Assembly: GCA_002480645.1 (NCBI GenBank)
Contig: DLCN01000004.1
Coordinates: 65,559-129,558, forward strand
Origin: Balneolaceae bacterium UBA7797
Lineage (GTDB): Bacteria > Bacteroidota > Rhodothermia > Balneolales > Balneolaceae
Reading direction: 5' to 3'
Length of the DNA stretch: 64,000 nucleotides
In this document: piece after piece, positions 1-9,044 of the stretch
How positions within the stretch are numbered: the first letter of the stretch is position 1
How the letters are laid out: every line of letters starts with the position of its first letter
Program-made: the position numbers and the translations under genes
The notes under the pieces: generated by a model
The model's database searches: none
Told to the model about the DNA's origin: nothing
Seen by the model: the letters and a program-made list of their open reading frames with translations, nothing else

Positions 1-1021
1 TTGAAACGAGTGGATCATCCGCGTTTAAAATGGCAATTCCGCCATCAGTAAGATTATCCACCAGCGTTCCTTTTTCGCGGGCGATCACTTCTTTACTGCC
101 AAATGTTTCGAGATGGGCAACACCAACATTGGTCACGATGGCTATGTCCGGCCGGGCAATGTCACATAATTCCTGAATATTCCCTTCGTAACGTGCTCCC
201 ATCTCAAGGATCAATATCTGATGGCTCGACTGCAGATCATTATTGATCACTTTACAGATACCCATTGGGGTGTTAAAGCTGCCGGGGGTGGCGCACACGC
301 TGAACCGTTCTTTTAGAAGATCGCGAACCATGAATTTAGTGCTCGTCTTGCCATAACTGCCGGTAATAGCAATGACTTTGAGGTGGGGCATGGAAGCCAG
401 TTTTTTTCGGGCCTGACTTTTAAAGCCTTCCTGAATTCCCTTCTCGATCGGTTTGGTGAAGTAGCTGGCGATCACCACCAAAAACGGGATAAAGATGGCT
501 CCGAGTATCCATCCAAAAGCGAGCAGGATCACATCAAAAGAAAGCAGCCCGGATTCATAGGCCGGAGACCCCACCCAAAGAAAGGGAATCATTCCGGTAT
601 ACGACCAAAACGTAAAAAATAAGGGAAAGAAGATCACTAAAAGAGTGAAGGGGGCTAATAATCGTTTTACCCGGTTGGTGACCACCAGGGGTTTCTTCAC
701 CTTTTCCTGCCGGAATTTTTTGGTGCTGCCAAACCAGAAAAAAGCCCAAATGAACAATACGACGGTAACTGCGGTATTGGTCACCTCAATATCCAGCCAC
801 TGAAAGCCAACGACGATCACAAACAGCATAATATTGAAGAAGGCGAGGTCGCCGGGGATCACTTTTTGTTCCCAATGCTCGCGCAGCCACTGCCAGTACT
901 CGTTGTGTTTGTACCCCATTTGCTGGAAAACATGTACAAAGAATTTACTTCTGTACCAGAAGTAACGGGCCATGATCAGGCAAAAGATGAAAGACAGTAC
1001 ATCAAGAAATAGGTAATACAA
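1..1021 (-). CDS. Membrane-anchored MurF-like Mur ligase (partial, C-terminus beyond left edge)
   Basis: Partial gene of about 340 codons running off the left edge. The C-terminal part is a Mur ligase central domain: P-loop GSYGKTSTK near residue 225, then LEMGARYEGNIQEL, TNVGVAHLETFGS and LNADDP, the pattern of MurF (UDP-MurNAc-tripeptide:D-Ala-D-Ala ligase). The first ~200 residues are not the usual small MurF substrate-binding domain; they hold four or five hydrophobic segments (about residues 1-20, 57-75, 80-95, 120-145, 150-175). The frame has no ATG before residue 17 (position 973), so I place the start at a TTG at 1021, which keeps the first hydrophobic helix whole. The likely role is joining an amino acid or dipeptide to a cell-wall precursor at the membrane. 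It could be a Mur ligase with a different substrate. The family is clear; the exact reaction is inferred. Confidence 0.8.
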   Translation of the reverse strand, partial: MYYLFLDVLSFIFCLIMARYFWYRSKFFVHVFQQMGYKHNEYWQWLREHWEQKVIPGDLAFFNIMLFVIVVGFQWLDIEVTNTAVTVVLFIWAFFWFGSTKKFRQEKVKKPLVVTNRVKRLLAPFTLLVIFFPLFFTFWSYTGMIPFLWVGSPAYESGLLSFDVILLAFGWILGAIFIPFLVVIASYFTKPIEKGIQEGFKSQARKKLASMPHLKVIAITGSYGKTSTKFMVRDLLKERFSVCATPGSFNTPMGICKVINNDLQSSHQILILEMGARYEGNIQELCDIARPDIAIVTNVGVAHLETFGSKEVIAREKGTLVDNLTDGGIAILNADDPLVS

Positions 1022-1162
1022 CGAATACGCTGGTTTAGGATGATGATTTATTCAAAAAACAGTTATGGCTGTTTGTGTCCGGCAAATATATGAAATTCAT
1101 TGAGCCAATGGACAAAGCGAAACAACTAATGCGTAAACGATGATTGGGAGAGCGGGTTCCGG

Positions 1163-1570
1163 TTATTTAACAACCGTAATTACCCCTTTAAATTTATCGA
1201 TGATGTAGTTGCTGATCCCGCCGGGTTTGTCGTCGTGGATATCCCATTTAAAATCAGCGCCACCGATCAGGATCTGATCGCAGTTATAATCACCGGCTGT
1301 TTCAATAATTACCTTGCCGGGCTCCCCGATGCGTACTTCCAGACGGGGTGTAAGCATCTGATCTGATTCTTCTTCGAACAGAAAGCGCGCCATTTCTACA
1401 ATGCCGTAAGCGATCTCTTCAGTTTCTTTCTCGTTGGCAACAACCAGTAATGTAACATCCGGTTTTTCTTTCAGCGCTTTACTCAGGTGCGCAGCATGCT
1501 TAACAGCCTCGCTAGCAAACTTGCTGCCGTTAGTTGCAATCAACCACTTTGTCGGAAAATTCATACCCAT
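1163..1570 (-). CDS. Universal stress protein (UspA family)
   Basis: About 135 residues, the usual length of a single Usp domain. It begins NFPTKWLIATNGSKFASEAV, the first beta strand and alpha helix of the fold, and ends in a short strand (GVITVVK), both typical of UspA proteins. The nucleotide-binding loop of ATP-binding Usps (G-2x-G-9x-G-S/T) is only loosely kept here as IGGADFKW...GGIS, so ATP binding is uncertain. Start choice: TTG at 1573, ATG at 1570 and ATG at 1564 are all in frame; I take the first ATG. It is a cytoplasmic stand-alone gene, divergent from the nucleotidyltransferase gene and separated from it by about 100 bp. Confidence 0.8.
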   Translation of the reverse strand: MGMNFPTKWLIATNGSKFASEAVKHAAHLSKALKEKPDVTLLVVANEKETEEIAYGIVEMARFLFEEESDQMLTPRLEVRIGEPGKVIIETAGDYNCDQILIGGADFKWDIHDDKPGGISNYIIDKFKGVITVVK

Positions 1571-1658
1571 CAATTATTATTTCCACTGATGGTACCACTA
1601 AATGACATTTTTTGAAATTAAAATTCACAACAAATATGAAAGCCTGATACAACATTCC

Positions 1659-1666
1659 TATCTTTC
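1659..1666 (+). promoter_or_regulatory. Putative -7 promoter element (TATCTTTC)
   Basis: TATCTTTC followed by G matches the TAnnTTTG -7 box described for Bacteroidota. It lies only 6 bases before the ATG at 1673, so a transcript from it would be nearly leaderless. No clear TTG-type -33 box is seen at the usual distance, so this is tentative. Confidence 0.35.
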
Positions 1667-1672
1667 GTGGAT

Positions 1673-3094
1673 ATGAGATTAGACTACTCCATTCCGGATC
1701 ATCATCAAAAAGTATTTGAAACCATAAGCGAGCAGGCCAGAAAACTGGGCCAGCCGGTGTATGTAGTGGGTGGATATGTAAGGGATTACTATCTGGAGCG
1801 CCTGAAAGAAGAGCCGGACATCGATCTGGTGACCATTGGTTCAGGGATAACCTTAGCCGAAAAATTGCACAAAACCCTTAAAGGATCAAGTTTAGCTGTA
1901 TACAAACAGTTTGGAACAGCTCAGGTGAAATACCACGATCTGGAACTGGAATTTGTGGGGGCCCGGAAAGAAAGTTATCGCAGGGATTCCCGCAAACCGA
2001 TTGTGGAAGACGGAACGCTTGAGGACGATCAGCTCCGGCGGGATCTCACCATTAATGCCTTGTCATGGTCGTTGAATGCGGAAAATTACGGGGAATTATT
2101 GGATCCTTTTGGAGGGATGGATGATCTGGATGCCAGGATCGTGCGCACCCCCATCGACCCGCACCAGACATTCAGCGACGACCCTTTGCGTATGATGCGG
2201 GCCATTCGGTTTGCCAGTCAGCTTCAATTCACCATCCATGAGGAAACCTTTCAGGCTATTACAGATATGGCGGAGAGGATCAATATTATCTCAAAAGAAC
2301 GGATCCTTGAAGAACTGAATAAGATCATACTGGCTCCGGTTCCGTCTACCGGATTTGCCATGTTATTTAAATCCGGATTGCTGAAACAATTTTTCCACGA
2401 AATGCACAATCTGCATGGAGTTAAAGAGATCAACGGTCAGCGCCACAAAGATAATTTCTGGCATACCTTACAAGTACTCGACAATGTGGCTGAAAAAAGT
2501 GACGACCTCTGGCTGCGATGGGCGGCCATCATGCACGATATTGCCAAACCTCCCACTCAGCGTTTTGATGAAACTGTCGGGTGGACGTTCCACGGTCATG
2601 ATGCCCTCGGCGCCAAATGGACTAAAAGTATCTTCCGCCGGTTAGGACTTCCGTTAGACGAACGAATGCGATATGTCTCAAAATTAGTGCGTTTGCACCT
2701 GCGACCGATTGCACTTGTTTCGGATGAAGTTAGTGACAGCGCCATTCGCCGCTTGATCTATGAAGCGGGAGATTATATTGATGATCTGATGGCGCTTTGC
2801 CGTGCCGACATCACCAGTAAGAATGAGTACAAGGTGAAGAAATTCCGCCAGAATTTTGCCCATGTGGAAGAAAAGATCAAAGAAGTGGAACAAAAAGACC
2901 GCATACGGAATTGGAAGAACCCGTTAAGTGGCGATGAGATCATGGAAGCGCTGGATCTGGAACCATGCAAAACGATCGGAGATGTTAAAAAAGCAGTTAA
3001 GGAAGCTATACTAAACGGAGATATTCCCAACGACCATGATGCCGCATACGGGTATATGATGGATCATAAGGATGAATTTCTAAATCAGCATTAA
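1673..3094 (+). CDS. CCA tRNA nucleotidyltransferase / poly(A) polymerase family protein with HD domain
   Basis: A class II tRNA nucleotidyltransferase-type protein of 473 residues. The N-terminal polymerase domain shows VYVVGGYVRDYYL near residue 30 with the following acidic pair EEPDIDLV, then RRDLTINAL and DPFGGMDDL, and a tRNA-binding middle region (DDPLRMMRAIRFASQL). An HD phosphohydrolase-type domain follows (AAIMHDIAKPP near residue 287). It would add or repair the CCA end of tRNAs in the cytoplasm. An in-frame GTG lies 6 bases upstream; ATG at 1673 is preferred because it begins the folded region. The stop codon abuts the ATG of ispE, so the two are probably translated from one message. 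A poly(A) polymerase role cannot be excluded from sequence alone. Confidence 0.9.
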   Translation: MRLDYSIPDHHQKVFETISEQARKLGQPVYVVGGYVRDYYLERLKEEPDIDLVTIGSGITLAEKLHKTLKGSSLAVYKQFGTAQVKYHDLELEFVGARKESYRRDSRKPIVEDGTLEDDQLRRDLTINALSWSLNAENYGELLDPFGGMDDLDARIVRTPIDPHQTFSDDPLRMMRAIRFASQLQFTIHEETFQAITDMAERINIISKERILEELNKIILAPVPSTGFAMLFKSGLLKQFFHEMHNLHGVKEINGQRHKDNFWHTLQVLDNVAEKSDDLWLRWAAIMHDIAKPPTQRFDETVGWTFHGHDALGAKWTKSIFRRLGLPLDERMRYVSKLVRLHLRPIALVSDEVSDSAIRRLIYEAGDYIDDLMALCRADITSKNEYKVKKFRQNFAHVEEKIKEVEQKDRIRNWKNPLSGDEIMEALDLEPCKTIGDVKKAVKEAILNGDIPNDHDAAYGYMMDHKDEFLNQH

Positions 3095-3970
3095 ATGAAC
3101 GAACTCTGGATCTCAAATTCTTACGCTAAGATCAACCTGGGACTGAATGTGCTGGAGCGCCTCCCTAACGGATACCATACCATCGAAACAGGATTCTGCT
3201 TTATTGAATGGAACGACCGTATCAATGTGCAACCGGCTGCAGCTATGGAGCTGGTGATGAGTGATGAAAAGATCCCTGTTGATGACTCAAACCTGATCGT
3301 AAAAGCCATTAAATTATTGCAGGAAAAAGCCGGCTTACGGGATCAGTACCGAATATATGTGGAGAAGAATATCCCGGCCGGAGCAGGATTAGGTGGGGGA
3401 AGCAGTAACGCGGCCACCATCCTGAGAATGGTCAATAAAATTGCGAATCTGGGGCTTTCGGTCGATGATCTCGCAAAAATGGGGAAAGAGCTGGGAGCCG
3501 ATGTCCCTTTCTTTATTCATGGAAATCCGGGTTTTGGCACCGGTCTGGGTGATGAGATCGAGCCGCTGGATATTCAACCCGATGCCTACATCGTAACCGC
3601 GTTTCCGAATATTGAAAGTAAAACTCCTGAAGCCTACGAACATGTTTACCCGAATCCGGAGCCGGATTTTTCACTGAAGAATGTATTGCTGAACGACCCC
3701 ATCGAAGACTGGTCGTTCCTGTTAAAGAATGATCTTGAAACTTCTGTGTTTCCACGGCATCAGTTAGTGGGAAATATGAAGGATCAATTCTATGATTTCG
3801 GGGCAAGTTACGCCAGTATGAGTGGAAGCGGTTCCAGTGTTTTCGGCATTTTTCAGCAGGATTTTGTTGCTATTGATGCCTACGAGTCGTTTCATAGGCT
3901 TGGTTATTTAGCCAATATCACACGACCGGGTTTTAAGCCCGATACAGGAGTTTACAGAAAAGAAATTTGA
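3095..3970 (+). CDS. ispE: 4-diphosphocytidyl-2-C-methyl-D-erythritol kinase
   Basis: IspE of the GHMP kinase family, 291 residues, normal length. It phosphorylates CDP-methylerythritol in the MEP route to isoprenoid precursors. Visible motifs are the N-terminal YAKINLGLNVL with the catalytic-site Lys, NGYHTIETGF, the ATP-binding loop PAGAGLGGGSSNAA at about residues 94-107, ADVPFF, and the C-terminal SMSGSGSSVFGIF loop. Its ATG immediately follows the TAA of the nucleotidyltransferase gene, which suggests translational coupling. Identification is secure. Confidence 0.95.
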   Translation: MNELWISNSYAKINLGLNVLERLPNGYHTIETGFCFIEWNDRINVQPAAAMELVMSDEKIPVDDSNLIVKAIKLLQEKAGLRDQYRIYVEKNIPAGAGLGGGSSNAATILRMVNKIANLGLSVDDLAKMGKELGADVPFFIHGNPGFGTGLGDEIEPLDIQPDAYIVTAFPNIESKTPEAYEHVYPNPEPDFSLKNVLLNDPIEDWSFLLKNDLETSVFPRHQLVGNMKDQFYDFGASYASMSGSGSSVFGIFQQDFVAIDAYESFHRLGYLANITRPGFKPDTGVYRKEI

Positions 3971-4034
3971 TAGGGTTAATTCCCTGAATTCAACGATTTA
4001 CACCAGACTAGCACCTTAAAAGAACTTTACGATT

Positions 4035-6521
4035 ATGAGCAAATCCAAAAATGGAAAAGGAATCGCCGTGCGCTCCGGCCTGAACAAAGATTCCCTCCGC
4101 GAAGACATTAAATTACATTTGCGCCATACGCTGGCCAAAGATGAGTACTCCCGCACACACTGGGACGAATACCGTAGCGTGGTCCTCACACTGATGGATC
4201 GCCTGCATGATAAATGGATCGATACCCAGCAATATTATCACCACTCAGGTTCCAAAAGAGTGTATTATTTATCGATGGAATACCTGATCGGCCGCCTGCT
4301 CGATAACATGGTGGTAAACCTGGATGTACAACAGGAAATTGCTGATGCCTGTGCCGATCTGGGTCTCGATTACGACGAGATCCGTGAAGCGGAATGGGAT
4401 GCAGGATTAGGTAATGGCGGGTTAGGTCGTCTTGCAGCCTGCTTTCTGGATTCAATGGCAACGTTAGGAATTCCGGCCATTGGATATGGTCTGCGATATG
4501 ATTACGGGATCTTTTATCAAAAAATAGTGGATGGATTCCAGATTGAGAAACCGGACCTTTGGTTGCGATACGGAAATCCCTGGGATGTTGTACGTCCGAA
4601 AATTCAATATCCGGTTGAATTCTACGGCCATCAGGGTATGTATAAGAAAAAAACCGGTGAGATCGAGTACAAGTGGGAAGAAACCAAAAAAGTACTCGCC
4701 GTTGCCTACGATACTCCCATTCCCGGTTACGATAATAACATAGTAAATCAGCTTCGCCTCTGGAAAGCGGAATCGGATACCGCGATCGATCTTCAGAGCT
4801 TTAATCAGGGGCAGTATATCGATGCCGTTCGTGATAATCAGCTTGAGCAGAATATCACCCGGGTACTGTATCCAAACGATAAAATGTTTGTTGGACAGGA
4901 ATTGCGCCTTAAACAGGAATATTTTCTTGTTTCCGCTTCAATGCAGGATATCATTCGACGATTTAAGAATCAGACCGACGATTGGACCAAATTCCCTGAA
5001 AAAGTAGCTATTCAGTGTAACGACACTCACCCGAATCTGGCGGTACCGGAGCTCATGCGAGTTCTTTTGGATGAAGTGGATATGACCTGGGAAAAAGCCT
5101 GGGATATTACCACCAAGACCATGGCATACACCAATCATACCTTACTGCCTGAAGCGCTGGAGAAATGGCCGGTATCATTGATGAGATCATTGTTGCCTCG
5201 TCACCTGAATATCATTTACGAGATCAATCGTCGCTTTATGGACGAGATCAATGTGAAGTTTGGCGACGACCGTAACCGAAAACGCCGCATGAGTATTGTG
5301 AGCGAGGGTGAAAATCCGGTTGTACATATGGCTCATCTCGGTATTGTTGGGTCTCATAAAGTAAATGGCGTAGCTGCATTGCATTCGCGTCTGCTTAAAG
5401 AGTCTATGTTCCGTGATTTTGATGAGATGTATCCCGACAAGTTCACCAACAAAACGAATGGAATTACTCCTCGTCGCTGGCTGAAACAATGTAATGTAGA
5501 TTTATCTGCGTTGATCACAAAAAAAATTGGCGAAGGCTGGATCACCGATCTGGACGAACTGCAAAAACTGGTTCCATTGGCTGAAGATCCTGAGTTCCGT
5601 AATGAATTTGCCGCAATTAAGGTGAAGAACAAGCAGCGCCTGGCTGATTACATCAAGGAGAAGATGGATATTGATGTGGATCCGAATTCTATGTTCGATA
5701 TTCAGATCAAGCGAATTCACGAGTACAAACGTCAGTTGATGGCAGCATTACACGTGATCACTCTTTACAACCGATTGAAAGAAAATCCTGATCTCGATAT
5801 TGTACCGAGAACGGTCATCTTCGGGGGTAAAGCAGCACCGGGATATGCCATGGCGAAACAGCATATTAAGCTGATTAACGCTATTGGCAAGAAGATCAAT
5901 AACGATCCGGATACCAGAGATAAACTGAAATGTATCTTTTTGGAAAACTACCGGGTAACGCTTGCCGAGATGATGATCCCGGCAGCCAACTTATCTGAAC
6001 AGATCTCGACAGCAGGAATGGAAGCTTCCGGTACCGGAAACATGAAATTTGCTCTGAATGGTGCACTTACTATCGGTACGCTTGATGGGGCCAATGTAGA
6101 GATAAAAGAAGAAGTAGGTGATGATAACATCTTCATTTTCGGGCTTACGGTAGAGGAAGTGGATGAATTACGCCGTACCGGTTACAATCCGCACACCTAC
6201 TACAACGAAAATCCTGAACTGAAACGGGCTCTTGATCAGATCCGGGATGGTTATTTCTCTCCGGAGAACAAGCATCTGTTTGATCCGATCATCAATGCGC
6301 TGTTAAATGAAGGCGATTATTTTATGGTGCTTGCTGATTACGAAGACTACGTCAAAGAACAGGAAAAAGTAGAAGAGGTCTTTAAAGATGAAGATGAATG
6401 GAATAAACGAGCCATCATCAATGTGGCGAAAGTTGGAAAATTCTCCAGCGATCGCACCATCAAAGACTATAATGATGAGATATGGAAAACGGTAGAGGTA
6501 AAAACACTACCGAAAGAGTAA
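4035..6521 (+). CDS. glgP: Glycogen/starch phosphorylase
   Basis: An 828-residue GT35 phosphorylase of full length. It releases glucose 1-phosphate from alpha-1,4-glucans using pyridoxal phosphate. Family landmarks: RVYYLSMEYLIGR near residue 80, GLGNGGLGRLAACFLDS, IQCNDTHPNLAVPELMR, TNKTNGITPRRWL, QIKRIHEYKRQL, and the PLP segment EASGTGNMKFALNGALTIGT with the Schiff-base lysine at about residue 672. No signal peptide, so cytoplasmic. It lies 64 bp after ispE on the same strand and is followed by a strong terminator, so it ends a transcription unit. No other glycogen gene is in the window. Confidence 0.96.
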   Translation: MSKSKNGKGIAVRSGLNKDSLREDIKLHLRHTLAKDEYSRTHWDEYRSVVLTLMDRLHDKWIDTQQYYHHSGSKRVYYLSMEYLIGRLLDNMVVNLDVQQEIADACADLGLDYDEIREAEWDAGLGNGGLGRLAACFLDSMATLGIPAIGYGLRYDYGIFYQKIVDGFQIEKPDLWLRYGNPWDVVRPKIQYPVEFYGHQGMYKKKTGEIEYKWEETKKVLAVAYDTPIPGYDNNIVNQLRLWKAESDTAIDLQSFNQGQYIDAVRDNQLEQNITRVLYPNDKMFVGQELRLKQEYFLVSASMQDIIRRFKNQTDDWTKFPEKVAIQCNDTHPNLAVPELMRVLLDEVDMTWEKAWDITTKTMAYTNHTLLPEALEKWPVSLMRSLLPRHLNIIYEINRRFMDEINVKFGDDRNRKRRMSIVSEGENPVVHMAHLGIVGSHKVNGVAALHSRLLKESMFRDFDEMYPDKFTNKTNGITPRRWLKQCNVDLSALITKKIGEGWITDLDELQKLVPLAEDPEFRNEFAAIKVKNKQRLADYIKEKMDIDVDPNSMFDIQIKRIHEYKRQLMAALHVITLYNRLKENPDLDIVPRTVIFGGKAAPGYAMAKQHIKLINAIGKKINNDPDTRDKLKCIFLENYRVTLAEMMIPAANLSEQISTAGMEASGTGNMKFALNGALTIGTLDGANVEIKEEVGDDNIFIFGLTVEEVDELRRTGYNPHTYYNENPELKRALDQIRDGYFSPENKHLFDPIINALLNEGDYFMVLADYEDYVKEQEKVEEVFKDEDEWNKRAIINVAKVGKFSSDRTIKDYNDEIWKTVEVKTLPKE

Positions 6522-6551
6522 TTCCTGTTGTATTCTTAAGTAACTGAATTG

Positions 6552-6584
6552 AAAAGCCCCGGAGATCTTCTTCGGGGCTTTTTT
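6552..6584 (+). terminator. Intrinsic terminator after glgP
   Basis: Inverted repeat AAAAGCCCCG / CGGGGCTTTT with a short loop, followed by a run of T. The GC-rich stem and T-tract are classic for Rho-independent termination. The A-rich left side also lets it work from the minus strand, toward the end of the permease gene, so it may be bidirectional. Confidence 0.9.
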
Positions 6585-6737
6585 CGTTCTATTATTGAGC
6601 GTATTGTCTTTTAAATGCCATGCTGAGCCACGTTGATAATGGAATACCTGTGAGAGCAGGATATGCGGAGTGATAAACAAGCAAGACCAGGGCGGGCTAC
6701 GTTTTTAAACTGCTGAAGCAGCTCAAGCCTTTAATTC

Positions 6738-8057
6738 TTAATCCTGAATTTTTAACACCGATGAGCGTCCTGCTAAATATAAAATGGAGCCAACGGCAAT
6801 GAATACAAGCGTCATCCATAAAGAAGTGAAACTAACCTGAAATAAGAGCCAGATACAAGCAATAATTCCCAACACCGGGATCACATACCCACCTTTCAGA
6901 ATAAAAATGTCTTTCTCCTGGTACCGGGGACGAAGAACCGGAATGGATGCACAACTGATCAGATAAAGTAAAGCGCGGGAGAGTACAGTCATAGCGGCAA
7001 GAAAAGTAAAAGAGCCGAATACTGCTCCCAGAAAAGCAAACCCCCCGAAAAACAGAATTGAATTTGCCGGGGTAAGAAAAGCAGGGTGTACTTTTCCAAA
7101 CCACGTTGGCAAGGCCTTTTCAATGGAAAGCGCGTAGGTGATGCGCGGTGTGGCGAATAAGTTACTCACTAAATTCCCGGTCACTGAAGCCACGATTCCC
7201 CCCATCAAAATAACAGAACCTACCTCGCCGAAAAGAACAGAAGCAGCTTCCAGTAACGGGGCTTCAGAGTCAGCCAGATCGGGGACTAATCCCTGGGCAA
7301 CAGTCTGAATGAACATGTATAAAATAGTCACCGATACCAAGCCCAGTATGAAGGCTTTGGGCATGTTTCGATGTGGTTCTTTCGTCTCGCCCGCAGGAAC
7401 GATCCCGCCCTCAAATCCAACAAATGCATAGATCAATAAAACCACTGCAGCACCGATATCACTTCCGGCTGGAATGGGTTGATCAAATGCCGGAATAACC
7501 GTTGTGCCCAGGTAAACAAATCCACCAATGACAAGGATCACAAGTACTCCAAATTTTAACAGGGTAAAAAGAGCGAGAGAACGGATCGATTCAACGGTGC
7601 CGAGGATGTTGATCAAGGTAAGTGACACGCAGATAATGGCCAGCGAAAGTATACGGCCGGCTCCTTCTGTTATCGGGTCAAAAAAATACCCGATACTATC
7701 AACCAACAACACGGAATTGGCTGAAAACGAGATCACCCGGGCCATGTAATACAACCATCCACTCTGGAAACCGACAAACGAACCAAATGCTTCGGTACCG
7801 TAGCGGATCGGTCCACCGGTACCCTGATAGTAGCTTCCCAGCTCTGCAAATGATAGGATGATCGGTAAGATCAGAATTGCTGCCACGGCATACATCAAAA
7901 CACTGTATTCCCCGGCCAGTGCGGCAGCTCCACCCGGGAGACCAAAAATTCCTGCACCGATCAAACCGTTTACGACGAGCATCCACAATCCCCATAAACC
8001 AATTCTTCTGGGGAGCTTTTCTTTTTGCTCTTCGGATGTGGGCGATGTGATATTCAA
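6738..8057 (-). CDS. Amino acid permease (APC superfamily)
   Basis: A 439-residue integral membrane protein with about 12 hydrophobic helices. The first helix holds NGLIGAGIFGLPGGAAALAG, the GxGIF-type substrate loop of APC amino acid/polyamine transporters, and the sixth-helix region reads YAFVGFEGGIVPAGETKEP, another family signature. The start is a TTG at 8057; no in-frame ATG or GTG lies close by. It is downstream of the amidohydrolase gene on the same strand with a gap of about 50 bp, so the two may form an operon. Substrate unknown; a serine/threonine- or cationic-type amino acid is possible. Confidence 0.88.
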   Translation of the reverse strand: MNITSPTSEEQKEKLPRRIGLWGLWMLVVNGLIGAGIFGLPGGAAALAGEYSVLMYAVAAILILPIILSFAELGSYYQGTGGPIRYGTEAFGSFVGFQSGWLYYMARVISFSANSVLLVDSIGYFFDPITEGAGRILSLAIICVSLTLINILGTVESIRSLALFTLLKFGVLVILVIGGFVYLGTTVIPAFDQPIPAGSDIGAAVVLLIYAFVGFEGGIVPAGETKEPHRNMPKAFILGLVSVTILYMFIQTVAQGLVPDLADSEAPLLEAASVLFGEVGSVILMGGIVASVTGNLVSNLFATPRITYALSIEKALPTWFGKVHPAFLTPANSILFFGGFAFLGAVFGSFTFLAAMTVLSRALLYLISCASIPVLRPRYQEKDIFILKGGYVIPVLGIIACIWLLFQVSFTSLWMTLVFIAVGSILYLAGRSSVLKIQD

Positions 8058-8108
8058 TGGGAGTCTGTTAGTTAGAATTTGCCTGTGGTAACATTAAAAA
8101 GATAAATA

Positions 8109-9044
8109 TCACTGCTTGTCGATTCCGAACATTTCTACAGCATTGCCCCATAATATTGCTTCTTTATCTTCAGGAGAGAGATAATATGCATTCCGGATCG
8201 TTTCTACCGATCGGCCAATCACCTGAGGCCAGGCCATTTGCAGTGTTCCGAACAGGATCTTATCGCTGCCGGCGGTTTCTACTGATTCCCGGAGAAGCCG
8301 GTTAAATAGCTCTTCGTTGAGCAACCAAATAGCTACGGATGTCTCCATATATACATTTGGATAGGTTCCCAGCATATACAGCGCTTCGTCAAAGAACGGC
8401 CAGCCCATATGCATCATCACGATCTTGAGATCGGGAAAATCAATGATCACATCCTCGAGTAACAGGGGATCAGCGGTTTTGATCCGGAAGGCCGGACTCA
8501 GGACCTGTTGTGGATTCGGCCCGGAAAACCCGGTGTGTATTAAGATGGGGATATTGTACTTCTGAGCTACTTCATAATAGGGATACAAGGCTTTGGTATT
8601 TAATGGAATGCCTTCATAAATAAGCCCCAGTTCTCCAAGAGCCGCATATTTTCCATTCAGAATATCCTGTTCAAATATTTTCGCTGCTTCTGAGTGATCA
8701 TCCAAGGAAAGGTCCGGCTCGAATGAACCCAGGAAGCGCTCCGGTTGGCGGTGCAGGAGTGATTCTTTATAAGCGCCATGACTAAGCATTGCCCTTTTGA
8801 TGTTGAACGCATCCATTTGATCAAAGGTTTTTTGAAACAGATCAGAACTGTCTGCAGCCATTTCTCCATAGGTTTCGATACGATGAATTCCGTAGTCTAC
8901 CCCTTCCATAGCCCGATGAAACCATGCTGGGTTTACCCCTTGCATAGCAATATCAAATACAGGCTGTTGATGAGATTCATTGGATTGCGGAGCACTGCAT
9001 CCCGAGATCAGCAGCAAAGTCAGAACAAAGATCGAAGTGCGCAT
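8109..9044 (-). CDS. Amidohydrolase (Amidohydro_2-like) lipoprotein with altered metal site
   Basis: A 311-residue protein with a lipoprotein signal peptide ending LLISGCSAP, so it should be anchored in the envelope. The body resembles the Amidohydro_2 TIM-barrel family: ALGELGLIYEG, IPILIHTGFSGP, LKIVMMHMGWPFFDEAL, YMETS and a C-terminal WGNAVEMFGI helix. The expected N-terminal HxH is replaced (FDIAMQGVNP), and the usual C-terminal GSD/GTD aspartate is missing (FGTLQMAWP), so at least three metal ligands seem lost while the two central histidines remain. It may bind a ligand or use a reduced metal centre. It sits upstream of an amino acid permease gene, which hints at an amide- or peptide-derived substrate, but this is inference. 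Confidence 0.7.
   Translation of the reverse strand: MRTSIFVLTLLLISGCSAPQSNESHQQPVFDIAMQGVNPAWFHRAMEGVDYGIHRIETYGEMAADSSDLFQKTFDQMDAFNIKRAMLSHGAYKESLLHRQPERFLGSFEPDLSLDDHSEAAKIFEQDILNGKYAALGELGLIYEGIPLNTKALYPYYEVAQKYNIPILIHTGFSGPNPQQVLSPAFRIKTADPLLLEDVIIDFPDLKIVMMHMGWPFFDEALYMLGTYPNVYMETSVAIWLLNEELFNRLLRESVETAGSDKILFGTLQMAWPQVIGRSVETIRNAYYLSPEDKEAILWGNAVEMFGIDKQ

Noticed and set aside
6600..6737. Possible repeat remnant between glgP terminator and the permease gene
   Set aside because: A 'catgctgag' word and a small GCTGAAGCAGC hairpin occur, but they are too short and unmatched to call an element.
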